From assembly GCA_016718205.1 (NCBI GenBank), contig JADKEB010000016.1, positions 82,032 to 146,031 on the forward strand: a DNA stretch of 64,000 nucleotides, written 5' to 3'. Shown piece by piece: positions 1-7,868 of the stretch. The position numbers were made by a program, and so were the translations under genes. Numbering within the stretch: the stretch's first letter is position 1; each line of letters begins with the position of its first letter. A model generated the notes under the pieces. It was given only the letters and a program-made list of their open reading frames with translations, was not told the DNA's origin and did not search any database. The stretch is from Saprospiraceae bacterium. GTDB taxonomy: Bacteria; Bacteroidota; Bacteroidia; Chitinophagales; Saprospiraceae.

Positions 1-1616
1 CGTCCATCAACCACTTCCAAACCCAACGCCGCAGGCAAATCATGGCTACCAGCTATAAAATTAAAAAATATATCTTCACCAGGTTTCTTTCCAGCCCACG
101 ACACATCATGACCTCTATTGTTACTTCCTTGAAAAGTCATAGATGAAAGTGCTGAATGCTTCACCCCTTTCACATCTGAAATTTCTTTCATGGCTGTTTC
201 TACCTTATCCAACGGAATCTGATTGGGAAACCATACTAAATGTTCGCCATCGATGCCTAAATCTTTGTTTTTAAAGTAATCCAATTGTTTTGAGACTATA
301 ACTGCACTGGTGATCAATAAAATTGTGATAGCAAATTGGCCTGTAACCAAGGCTTTTCTTACATCGGATGTATTTGACACTCCTGCCAGGATATTTTTTT
401 TGAGTGCAGCAACTGAGTCCATACCCGATAAAACGAATGCCGGATAACTACCTGCCAACAGACCTGCAATTAAAGCTATACATATAAATATCAGTAAACG
501 CAAAGGATCTGTAAATCCTGTAGTCAACTGCAAATCAAAACCTTGATTGAACAATGGTAAAACCAATATCACTATGCCTATAGAAATTGCACCAGATATC
601 ATAGATAGAGATACGGATTCCAATAAAAATCGCTTTATCAATGCAATGCGATCTGCACCTAGGCTCTTTCTGACGCCGATTTCTTTGAGCCGTTGTGTAG
701 CGCTGGCAGTAGTCATATTGACAAAATTGATACATGATAGCAATAAGATTAACAAAGCAACTATCGAAAAAAGATGGACATATTTGATTCGGCCTCCTAC
801 TTGTTTTCCATCTTTAAATTCACCTTTTAGATACCAGTCTTTCATAGGAAACAAAAACATTTCACAATTCTTTTGTTTGTCGTTTTGCTCGGAAAGTAAT
901 GACTTAATTTTATTATTGAAACTAAGGTAATCTACACCTTGGTCAAATTTGACATAAGTTCTTACGTTATTGATAGACCAGTCATTGGCCATAAATGGAT
1001 TAAAGCTAAAATAGTCTTGCATCGGCATCAAAAAACTATAACGCATTGTAGTTTTTTGGTTTTGGTCTTTGATGACTCCTGTGACTTCATAGGTCTGGTC
1101 TGATCGGATTTTTATATTTTTACCGATTGGGTCGTTGGTGCCAAAATATTTTGATGCCAGTTTTTCTGAAATGAGTACAGTATTTGGATTTTTTAAAGCA
1201 GACTTCTTACTACCTTCAACTAACTCAATACTAAAAACATCCAGGAATTCAGGGCTGGCATATAAACCGTATTCTGTAAAAGTATTGTCACCTACTGTAA
1301 ACTGGATTTGGTCGCCCCATGAAACGGTAGCTGCTGCTGTAACTTCATCGCCTGACTCCTGTAGTTTTTTTGCCAATGGTGGTGGAGTAGCTGCATAGGT
1401 TTGGATCTCACCACTTTCAAAAGATTGATTGACCATAAGAGCAGCTATGTTATCCCTATCTTTCACGTCTTTATTGACGCTGTATTCATTTTCTACCCAT
1501 AGTAATATCAAGAGGAAAGCACTCAATCCCAAACTCAAGCCTATAATATTTATCATAGAAATGGTTTTATTTGCCCACAAAGTTCGAATGCCTGTTTTTA
1601 GATTATTGAGTATCAT
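1..1616 (-). CDS. MacB/FtsX-type ABC transporter permease (partial, C-terminus beyond window)
   Basis: The reading frame starts at the ATG whose complement is at 1614-1616 and stays open to the left edge, about 538 residues. The N-terminus (ILNNLKTGIRTLWANKTI followed by a hydrophobic IGLSLGLSAFLLILLW helix) is the usual entry of two-module MacB_PCD/FtsX permeases of Bacteroidota, followed by a periplasmic domain with the ISEKLASKYFG and DPIGKNI motifs seen in the other permeases of this window. Such permeases are thought to work with a MacB/LolD-type ATPase in exporting or mechanotransmitting across the envelope; the substrate is unknown. It is the third gene of a leftward unit (4898, 4064, 1616). 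Its ATG lies only a few bases from a G11 tract and a heptamer array, so its translation start region is built from repeat DNA. Family certain; substrate unknown. Confidence 0.9.
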   Translation of the reverse strand, partial: MILNNLKTGIRTLWANKTISMINIIGLSLGLSAFLLILLWVENEYSVNKDVKDRDNIAALMVNQSFESGEIQTYAATPPPLAKKLQESGDEVTAAATVSWGDQIQFTVGDNTFTEYGLYASPEFLDVFSIELVEGSKKSALKNPNTVLISEKLASKYFGTNDPIGKNIKIRSDQTYEVTGVIKDQNQKTTMRYSFLMPMQDYFSFNPFMANDWSINNVRTYVKFDQGVDYLSFNNKIKSLLSEQNDKQKNCEMFLFPMKDWYLKGEFKDGKQVGGRIKYVHLFSIVALLILLLSCINFVNMTTASATQRLKEIGVRKSLGADRIALIKRFLLESVSLSMISGAISIGIVILVLPLFNQGFDLQLTTGFTDPLRLLIFICIALIAGLLAGSYPAFVLSGMDSVAALKKNILAGVSNTSDVRKALVTGQFAITILLITSAVIVSKQLDYFKNKDLGIDGEHLVWFPNQIPLDKVETAMKEISDVKGVKHSALSSMTFQGSNNRGHDVSWAGKKPGEDIFFNFIAGSHDLPAALGLEVVDG

Positions 1617-1623
1617 TTTGTTA

Positions 1624-1718
1624 GGGGGGGGGGGTTTAGGGTTTAGGGTTTAGGGTTTAGGGTTTAGGGTTTAGGGTTTAGGGTTTAGGGTTTAGGGTTT
1701 AGGGTTTAGGGTTTAGGG
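1624..1718. repeat. G11 tract plus 12 perfect TTTAGGG heptamers
   Basis: An 11-base G run (1624-1634) is followed by exactly 12 uninterrupted copies of TTTAGGG (1635-1718). On the coding strand of the neighbouring genes it reads CCCTAAA. The array forms the whole junction between two permease genes: it supplies the stop codon of the upstream one (1713-1715) and ends five bases before the ATG of the downstream one. The unit is identical to the plant-type telomere repeat, but here it is internal. Perfect short units and a long G run are expected to vary in copy number, and the G-rich strand could fold into G-quadruplexes. Confidence 0.95.
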
Positions 1719-4064
1719 AAAAAGTATACTAATTAATATGGATATCAGGCTGATATTTATTCTTGATGGAAAAAAATTGAGCCAGGCATTATTTAAGAAA
1801 TAGGCAATCGGCACAGCTATCACCATGGCACCACCTATGAGAAAAATATAACTTTTGGATAACATTACAATAATTTCAAAAATACTTGAACCCAAAATCT
1901 TTCGGACTCCAATTTCCTTGCGTCTTATCTCTGATGTATAGATGGCTATTCCCAATAAACCCAAACAAGAAATCAATACTGCCAGAAAGGCAATAAAACC
2001 TAGAATAGCTGCAATGTTTGTAAATACTGTCTGTACACTTTGGAGCTCCTGATCAAAATATTTGTACTCAAATTTTGTAGTAGGATTGACTTCTTTCCAT
2101 TTGGTCTCCAGAAATTTAACGACTTCATTATGACTTTGACCACTGACTCTTATGGTAGCATATCTAAATTCAGATTGTCTGTTGCGAAGCATCAAAGGCT
2201 TGATTTCACTTGTCACGCTTTGGCTTTGAAAGTCTTTTACCACACCGATGATCTCAAAATTACTCGGACCTGATACTATTCTTTTACCTATCGCCTGATT
2301 TGGTGTATCATACTTAAGATCTTTTGTTAGCTTTTCGTTGATTAGAATATACTTTTCTTGATTGACTTCAGGTAATTCAGGTAAATTTCTTCCAGCTATA
2401 AGATTAATATCCCATACGTTCAGGCTTTTGGCATCAATATCTATGTACTGAGTGTGTAGAGTATCCTTTCCTCCTTCACTTTTCCAAATCGATGTACCTC
2501 TTCCTGATCCCGCACTAGGCAATAAGCTGGCTGCCCCTACAGCTGTGATATCTTTATGGTTACTAATGGCTTGAGCAAATCTGGCATAATTATCAGGATT
2601 ATACAAAGTCACATTAACCACATTATCTTTATTAAATCCATATTCGTATTTAAATATATGATTGGTTTGCTTAAAAATAAGCACGGCTGATATTATAAAA
2701 ATCAATGAGAAACAAAATTGGACCAAAAGCAAGCCACGTTGAAGAGACAATTTTTTGAATATCTTTATATTGCTTACATTTTTTAAAATCTGAATAGGAC
2801 TAAATGCCGAAATATACATTGATGGAAAAAATCCTGCTAATGCACCTACTCCAATACTGAAACCTATAAAAATTAAATAAAGCTCCGGGCTCTGATCGAA
2901 AGTAATATTGATGTATTGATTGATTACAAATTTCGAAAATACATTTTGTAGGATATACAATAAAGGAATTGCAAGAACAAAGGCTGCCAAAGATATCACC
3001 ACTGATTCACATATAAATTGATAGAAGACCTGTCCCCTATTTGCTCCTGAGACTTTACGGATACCAACTTCTTTTGCTCTTGTAAATGACCTTGCCAGTG
3101 TGAGATTGGTGTAATTAAATCCAGCTGACAAAATGATGATCAGACAGAGACCCGCCAGAAAGATCAAAAACGTTTTTGGAATAGATACATGAGAAGCATT
3201 GCCTAACTTAGGTCCTGGAGTGATGTCTCCAAGTGGTTGAGCTTTGAAGAAATATGGTTGATTTGTAAATTTTTCTTTTGAAATCTTGTCTAAAGTTGTT
3301 TGTAATCCATCTTGAGAATTATTTTCGGATACCAAAGCATAGGTATAGCATTCCCACACAAATTGCCAATCATTAAAATCGGTATTTAGAAGTGAATCAC
3401 TTGCCAATGCTTTGATGGTTTCTAATGAAGTCAATATTTGAAAAGGTAAATGCGTTTTTCCAGGATTTTCTTCAAGAATTCCTGTAATAGTAAACAATCC
3501 ATAATCGGTTTCCTGATTACCATGATCGACGCCCATAGGATTTACACCTGTATTTTTAAATCGTACAGATTTACCGATTGGATTTTCATTGTAAAAAAGA
3601 TGTTTGGATAATTTTTCAGAAATCACTAATGATCGCGGTGCGTCTAAAGCTGTATTTGGGTCTCCTGCTATCAATTTATAATCAAATATCTTAAACAAGT
3701 TTTCATCAGCAAAATACCCGCCACCTGAAGCCATTTTTTCATCATCATAAAAGATATCTCCTCCAAACGCTCTTACTAATGTCGTAGTCTTTTCTACACT
3801 AGTAGCATGTTTACTGACTATTTCTTTTCCCAGATGAAAAGACGATGTTGCCGTCTCACTATCTCCTCCTCCGTTATTCGTAAGCACTCTAAAAATCCTA
3901 TCTTTTTTAGTATGAAACTGATCATAATTTTTTTGATCTGCAATGATGGATATGATCAATAAACACACGGATATACTTATGGCCAACCCAGCTACATTAA
4001 TAATACTAAAGACCTTATGTTTGTTAAGATTGCGTATTGCCAGTTTAAAGTAATTTGCTAACAT
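1713..4064 (-). CDS. MacB/FtsX-type ABC transporter permease, C-terminally truncated by repeat array
   Basis: 783 residues. N-terminal helix (VFSIINVAGLAISISVCLL), a MacB-type periplasmic domain, an FtsX block of three helices near residues 285-430 (with the SFTRAKEVGIRKVSGANRGQ loop), a second periplasmic domain, and a second FtsX block from about residue 690 (SEIRRKEIGVRKILGSS). The two full-length permeases in this window end in a last helix and a tail like AALMNPVxSLRSE. Here the protein stops with ISILFP, roughly 27 residues earlier, because the frame runs into the TTTAGGG array and meets a stop in it. So the last helix is shortened and the conserved tail is lost. Whether the protein still works cannot be told. 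It is the middle gene of a leftward unit with 4251-4898 upstream and 1-1616 downstream. Confidence 0.9.
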   Translation of the reverse strand: MLANYFKLAIRNLNKHKVFSIINVAGLAISISVCLLIISIIADQKNYDQFHTKKDRIFRVLTNNGGGDSETATSSFHLGKEIVSKHATSVEKTTTLVRAFGGDIFYDDEKMASGGGYFADENLFKIFDYKLIAGDPNTALDAPRSLVISEKLSKHLFYNENPIGKSVRFKNTGVNPMGVDHGNQETDYGLFTITGILEENPGKTHLPFQILTSLETIKALASDSLLNTDFNDWQFVWECYTYALVSENNSQDGLQTTLDKISKEKFTNQPYFFKAQPLGDITPGPKLGNASHVSIPKTFLIFLAGLCLIIILSAGFNYTNLTLARSFTRAKEVGIRKVSGANRGQVFYQFICESVVISLAAFVLAIPLLYILQNVFSKFVINQYINITFDQSPELYLIFIGFSIGVGALAGFFPSMYISAFSPIQILKNVSNIKIFKKLSLQRGLLLVQFCFSLIFIISAVLIFKQTNHIFKYEYGFNKDNVVNVTLYNPDNYARFAQAISNHKDITAVGAASLLPSAGSGRGTSIWKSEGGKDTLHTQYIDIDAKSLNVWDINLIAGRNLPELPEVNQEKYILINEKLTKDLKYDTPNQAIGKRIVSGPSNFEIIGVVKDFQSQSVTSEIKPLMLRNRQSEFRYATIRVSGQSHNEVVKFLETKWKEVNPTTKFEYKYFDQELQSVQTVFTNIAAILGFIAFLAVLISCLGLLGIAIYTSEIRRKEIGVRKILGSSIFEIIVMLSKSYIFLIGGAMVIAVPIAYFLNNAWLNFFPSRINISLISILISILFP

Positions 4065-4068
4065 TTTT

Positions 4069-4237
4069 GTAGGTATTAGGTATTAGGGGTTAGGTGTTAG
4101 GGGTTAGGTATTAGGTATTAGGGGTTAGGTATTAGGTGTTAGGTTAGGGTAGGGGTTAGGTATTAGGTTGGGTGGGGTTGGTTGGTATTGGGTATTAGGT
4201 ATTAGGGGTTAGGTATTAGGGGTTAGGTATTAGGGGT
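4069..4237. repeat. Degenerate TTAGG-type repeat array in permease leader
   Basis: About 170 bases made almost only of AGGTATT, AGGGGTT and AGGTGTT units, G-rich on the plus strand, less regular than the array at 1635-1718. It fills the spacer between the secreted-protein gene (stop at 4251) and the ATG of the permease at 4064, so in the mRNA it would be a C-rich leader immediately upstream of the permease start codon. Confidence 0.9.
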
Positions 4238-4250
4238 CCTCCATCTGGAT

Positions 4251-4898
4251 TCACTGAAACACATTGATGATATTCATGCCGGATTTAATCTTGATTTTCT
4301 TTTCTATTGTTTGTTTATTCCTGTCTTTGTATTTAAAATTGTATGTCTTGTTACAATCTATTTCTAACTCCATCGGAAAAGCACTGCCTTCACTACAATC
4401 AAAATTCCACATGACATTGGTCAATTTGTCTTCACTCTCCATCACCAAAGTTCCGGATGTGGAGCAGTCATCACACTCCAAAATCACATTTGCCTTAGGT
4501 CCGTCGTCTTCAGAAGAAATACTAATTGAGCTACTTCTTTCCGATTTGCTGTTTAGATTTGTAGATCGGGATTTTGATTCTGACTGGCATGAAGTTTTTG
4601 ATTTTGAAATAGGATTGTCCAGCATGACGATGTGAATTCCATCTTCAGTTTTCTCGAAGTTGGTATTATTGAGATTTACACCTTTCATTTTAAACTTCGG
4701 ATCAGCTATATGAACCACCGATAGTCTGTCTATCTTATATTGATCAAGGTCACCTTGACTATTCTTAAACATTAAGGTATTTTTTGACATGGAGATGATT
4801 TGACCTTCATGTTTTGCGCCATTAGGCTCAATGATGTAATCCTGACTAAAAAGATTTGCCACCTGCATCATCACAATAATTAAAAAGGAGAATTTCAT
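4251..4898 (-). CDS. Secreted hypothetical protein with Ser-rich linker
   Basis: The ATG at 4898 (MKFSFLIIVMMQVANLFSQ) is preferred over the ATG at 4943 because it gives a clean signal peptide. The mature part begins with a short beta-rich stretch (YIIEPNGAKHEGQIISMSKN) that resembles small domains found at the N-termini of many Bacteroidota exported proteins, then an acidic/serine-rich linker (near residues 105-135) and a C-terminal part with two cysteine pairs (ECDDC and FDCSEG...DCNK) and a lysine-rich end. No named family recognised. It is the first gene of the unit with the two truncated/partial ABC permeases, behind a sigma-54-like site, so it may be a periplasmic partner of that transporter; this is inference from position only. 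Confidence 0.7.
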   Translation of the reverse strand: MKFSFLIIVMMQVANLFSQDYIIEPNGAKHEGQIISMSKNTLMFKNSQGDLDQYKIDRLSVVHIADPKFKMKGVNLNNTNFEKTEDGIHIVMLDNPISKSKTSCQSESKSRSTNLNSKSERSSSISISSEDDGPKANVILECDDCSTSGTLVMESEDKLTNVMWNFDCSEGSAFPMELEIDCNKTYNFKYKDRNKQTIEKKIKIKSGMNIINVFQ

Positions 4899-4959
4899 TT
4901 GGATTAAATTTAAGTGTTTAGAAAAAAATAAATCTTTATACATTAATAATTAATAGTAA

Positions 4960-4975
4960 TGCCACCATTATGCCA
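4960..4975 (-). promoter_or_regulatory. Possible sigma-54 (-24/-12) promoter
   Basis: On the minus strand the site reads TGGCATAATGGTGGCA: a GG and a GC separated as in the sigma-54 consensus TGGCAC-N5-TTGCA, with the -12 part weaker. It lies about 60 bases before the chosen ATG at 4898. Nearly the same stretch occurs in front of the second ABC operon (20613-20628), which supports a real shared control site. Seen in sequence; the sigma-54 reading is inference. Confidence 0.5.
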
Positions 4976-5028
4976 AACGTATATCCTGCTGTATGTCAAC
5001 GATATACGATTCATATAAGTTAAATTTT

Positions 5029-5044
5029 TGTCCGAATTTGGACA
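5029..5044. promoter_or_regulatory. Palindromic upstream site shared by both ABC operons
   Basis: A TGTCC-N6-GGACA palindrome followed by TGGGTGTACGG, about 55-85 bases upstream of the sigma-54-like site at 4960. A near-identical site, with the same downstream GGTGTACG, is at 20682-20707 with similar spacing to its own promoter. This is the placement expected of an enhancer for an NtrC-family activator. Confidence 0.5.
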
Positions 5045-5121
5045 TGGGTGTACGGGGAAGCACTCATTCATTTGTTTATCTATAAGAATTGTCGGGCGTA
5101 GACTAATAGTGTATTTGTTTT

Positions 5122-5248
5122 GTCCATAAGTGCATATAAATTATAGTTATGGACAGATTTGTCCATAAGTGTCATAAAATACGAGTTATGGACAAAACTA
5201 TTTAGCATTATATTTGTCCATAAGTGCCATATAATACGAGTTATGGAC
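5122..5248. promoter_or_regulatory. Three inverted-repeat units upstream of an AAA ATPase gene
   Basis: Three units, each with a left arm GTCCATAAGTG (5122, 5161, 5216) and a right arm GTTATGGAC (5146, 5185, 5240). The distance between left and right arm starts is 24 bases in all three units. They lie just upstream of the TACCTTTG promoter at 5291 and the ATPase gene at 5322. The geometry suggests cooperative binding by a protein, perhaps the ATPase itself. Confidence 0.75.
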
Positions 5249-5290
5249 AAAACTATTTGATAATAATTTGATTTAATCAATTGATATATA

Positions 5291-5298
5291 TACCTTTG
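5291..5298 (+). promoter_or_regulatory. Bacteroidota -7 box TACCTTTG
   Basis: Matches TANNTTTG, with a TTTG-like element about 20 bases upstream. A transcript from here would start near 5304, which rules out the GTG at 5298 as start codon and leaves the ATG at 5322 with an 18-base leader. Confidence 0.65.
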
Positions 5299-5321
5299 TG
5301 TGTAAAATAAATTTATTGAAA

Positions 5322-6752
5322 ATGAATATTATTTGTAGAGATGAAGAGTTAGATAAATTTGATCAAATTATGCGATCTTCGAAAGCTGAGCTTGTTGCAT
5401 TAGTTGGTAGAAGAAGGGTAGGAAAAACCTTTTTAGTTCGGAATTACTTTAAGGATAATATGGTTTTTGAATTTTCCGGAATATTCAAAGAAGGTCTACC
5501 GATTCACATGATTGAATTTGGAAAAGCTATAGCCAATGGATTTTATGGGGGAGCCAATATAAAACCACCAAAAAACTGGTTTGATGCTTTCAGCATGGTC
5601 CAAAAAGCACTTGATGAAAAAAAGTCAAAAAAGAAAAAAGTCATTTTTTTAGATGAAGTACCTTGGATGGGTAGCAGTAACTCCAGATTCAAATCAGCAT
5701 TTGGTAATTTTTGGAATACCTGGGCTTCAAAAAGAAATGATGTCATCGTTATTATATCCGGGTCTTCTACCTCATGGATTTACAATGAAGTTTTTAATGA
5801 CGTTGGTGGCCTTTTTCAGCGAGTCACAAGAAAAATGTATATCGAACCGTTTACGCTTCAAGAGACCGAAAAATTTTTTGAATACAAAAAACTTGCCCTT
5901 AATCGACATGCTATTTTGGAGTTATATTTGATCCTGGGTGGAATTCCATTTTATCTTGATCTTATAGAAAAAGGGGAAAGTCCCACTCAAGCTATCGATA
6001 GGCTATTTTTTAAAGCCAAGGCCGAGTTGAAATCAGAGTTTGATGAGTTGTTCAAATCACTTTTTGGAAATTCTGATGTTCATAAAGAGATCGTTATGTC
6101 ACTGAGTCAATGCAATGGTGGCTTAACAAGATCTGAGCTACTGGAACAATTAAATATAGTTTCAAGCGGCAATTTTAGTAACCTAATGGATGAATTGGAG
6201 AAATGTGGATTTATTACTTCTTATGTACCTTTTGGAAAAAAGAATAGAGATAAGAAATATAAGCTTTCTGATCCATTTACTTTATTCTTTCTCAGATTTG
6301 TAAAAGACAAAGCATCAAGAAACAGCTGGGAAAAAATTGTAAAAACCCAGGAGTTCAAAAGCTGGAGCGGAATTGCTTTCGAAAATACATGTTTTTTGCA
6401 CACAGATCAGATTAAGGAAAAGCTCAAAATCGGAGGCATCATTTCCGATGTAAGTAGCTGGTATAGTAAAGGAAATGATACCATGCATGGGTCTCAAATA
6501 GATATGCTCATAGATAGGAATGACAATGTCATCAATCTCGTAGAAATAAAATATTACAACAATAAAATCATCCTAACTAAACAGATATTTGATGAGATTA
6601 AATCCAAAATAGCATCTTTCCAATTTTTTACAAAGACAAGGAAATCAATCTTTCCGATACTAATAAGTCCGCATGGAGTTCATGAGAATCAGTATTCGCT
6701 TGGGTTTATTCAGAATTCGGTGGGCATAGATGATTTATTTGTTAATTTGTAA
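5322..6752 (+). CDS. AAA ATPase with C-terminal DUF234-type PD-(D/E)XK nuclease domain
   Basis: 476 residues from ATG 5322. Walker A GRRRVGKT (residues 29-36), Walker B VIFLDEVPW (about 107-115), sensor SGSSTSW, then a winged-helix region (about 255-320) and a C-terminal nuclease-like core with QIDMLID (about 391-397) and EIKYY (about 406-410), the D...ExK pattern of PD-(D/E)XK enzymes. This is the archaeal-type ATPase/DUF234 architecture; the biological role of the family is not established. The gene stands alone, between a divergent ABC unit and a convergent acetyltransferase. It is about the same length and layout as 61269-62687, and like it has private repeats upstream. Catalytic residues look intact in both domains. 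Confidence 0.9.
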   Translation: MNIICRDEELDKFDQIMRSSKAELVALVGRRRVGKTFLVRNYFKDNMVFEFSGIFKEGLPIHMIEFGKAIANGFYGGANIKPPKNWFDAFSMVQKALDEKKSKKKKVIFLDEVPWMGSSNSRFKSAFGNFWNTWASKRNDVIVIISGSSTSWIYNEVFNDVGGLFQRVTRKMYIEPFTLQETEKFFEYKKLALNRHAILELYLILGGIPFYLDLIEKGESPTQAIDRLFFKAKAELKSEFDELFKSLFGNSDVHKEIVMSLSQCNGGLTRSELLEQLNIVSSGNFSNLMDELEKCGFITSYVPFGKKNRDKKYKLSDPFTLFFLRFVKDKASRNSWEKIVKTQEFKSWSGIAFENTCFLHTDQIKEKLKIGGIISDVSSWYSKGNDTMHGSQIDMLIDRNDNVINLVEIKYYNNKIILTKQIFDEIKSKIASFQFFTKTRKSIFPILISPHGVHENQYSLGFIQNSVGIDDLFVNL

Positions 6753-6781
6753 TGTAACTAAGATGAGTAAACAAAACCACT

Positions 6782-7312
6782 CTATTTACCATTATCAACT
6801 ATTGATTTCTTCAATTCCCATCTCCAAATGAGTCCATCCTCAGGATCCAGAATTTCTGCTGTCTTGATAAATCCACATTTTGTTAAAACTGAAGTCGAAG
6901 GGTTTTCATGACTAAGCGTGTGAGCTATCACCATTTTTACTTCCGGGCTACTAAATGCATGGTCTATCAATGCCTGGGCGTATTCAGTAGCCAGTCCTCG
7001 ATTGCGATATTGGGGTGCAATCTCATATCCGATTTCCACGATACCTTCAGCAGAAGGTTGGCCCTTAAATCCACCGCTACCTACGAGCCTATTGTCTTCA
7101 ATATGTATGGGAAAATAGGTACACCACGAATGTGGGATGGTATCGACGGGTAACATATCCAATGCATATTGAAAAGCCATCGGTCCGAACTCTGTCCAAT
7201 GCTCAGGCACTTCTACTCCCAATAATTCTGCCAGCATTTCATTTCCAGAGATAGCTGCTTGTAAGATTCCTGCATCACAGGATACTAGCTTTAGGTTTTT
7301 GGATATCAGCAT
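6782..7312 (-). CDS. GNAT-family N-acetyltransferase (RimJ/RimL-like)
   Basis: 176 residues. Has the acetyl-CoA binding motif around YEIAPQYRNRGLATEYAQAL (about residues 95-115, Q/R-x-x-G-x-A form) and the C-terminal NPSTSVLTKCGF element typical of Acetyltransf_3 proteins. The family moves an acetyl group from acetyl-CoA to amines, often protein N-termini or small molecules; the substrate here is unknown. It follows the 135-residue gene (7325-7732) by 12 bases, so the two are likely co-transcribed. Confidence 0.85.
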   Translation of the reverse strand: MLISKNLKLVSCDAGILQAAISGNEMLAELLGVEVPEHWTEFGPMAFQYALDMLPVDTIPHSWCTYFPIHIEDNRLVGSGGFKGQPSAEGIVEIGYEIAPQYRNRGLATEYAQALIDHAFSSPEVKMVIAHTLSHENPSTSVLTKCGFIKTAEILDPEDGLIWRWELKKSIVDNGK

Positions 7313-7324
7313 TATGAATTAAAT

Positions 7325-7732
7325 TTAGATAGCTTTCATTTTATTGTTTTTTGGATCATGAGTGACTTCAGCAAGCCCAAGTGCTTCCATCAACGGTGGT
7401 ATATACATGCCAAATCTGCCCCTAAATCCTTTTTTAAGTCCATACCAACCTCCTGCAGGGTTGTTTTCAGACCTTCCCCATGCTTCCACGGTACCTTCTT
7501 TGGCTGGCTTTTGTTCATCAGCACTGCCCAACTCCATCCAGTCGCCATGATCTTTGAGCATTTTGTGCAGGTCGCTCAGGCAATTGATATTATAATGAAG
7601 AATAGTTTTTCCTACGGTACATACCAGGATATCTTTACCATCCTTCTGGTCCACATGCATGGTATAGTCACTGCTCAAAGGTGGTGTCTTGAGCAGAATA
7701 GGTGAGTCTTTTGTTCCGATTTTGTATGACAT
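7325..7732 (-). CDS. Conserved-looking small cytosolic protein, function unknown
   Basis: 135 residues, no signal peptide or membrane helix. N-terminal half is beta-rich (DILVCTVGKTILHYNINCL), and the C-terminal half has a glycine/tryptophan-rich stretch (NNPAGGWYGLKKGFRGRFGMY). I do not recognise the family with certainty. It is the first gene of a two-gene unit with the GNAT acetyltransferase downstream. Confidence 0.75.
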   Translation of the reverse strand: MSYKIGTKDSPILLKTPPLSSDYTMHVDQKDGKDILVCTVGKTILHYNINCLSDLHKMLKDHGDWMELGSADEQKPAKEGTVEAWGRSENNPAGGWYGLKKGFRGRFGMYIPPLMEALGLAEVTHDPKNNKMKAI

Positions 7733-7770
7733 TTGTTATTGATTTATACTTTGTTTTGAATTACCCAGAA

Positions 7771-7778
7771 CAAATATA
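7771..7778 (-). promoter_or_regulatory. Likely -7 box (TATATTTG on minus strand)
   Basis: Matches TANNTTTG and gives a leader of about 35 bases to the ATG at 7732. No convincing -33 element. Confidence 0.4.
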
Positions 7779-7868
7779 TAGATTAGATGTCAATTTTGGA
7801 CATTTACATGCTATAAAAACTTTAAAAGTTGATGCTCTACTATGGTTTTGATAACTTTGGTTTCTTGT

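Noticed and set aside
1635..1718. True telomere or eukaryotic contamination, because the unit is TTTAGGG
   Set aside because: Both sides are permease genes of the same bacterial operon, the array forms a gene junction, and related heptamers occur at four more junctions.
5116..5258. CRISPR array
   Set aside because: Only three units, each an inverted repeat with short AT-rich interior, no spacer-like unique sequence of constant length and no cas gene.
5080..5280. Small minus-strand frame of 66 codons
   Set aside because: It is formed by the inverted-repeat units and lies over the ATPase operator region; composition is that of the repeats.
5298..5321. GTG at 5298 as start of the first ATPase
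   Set aside because: It lies within the TACCTTTG promoter box; the ATG at 5322 aligns with the start of the paralogue at 61269.
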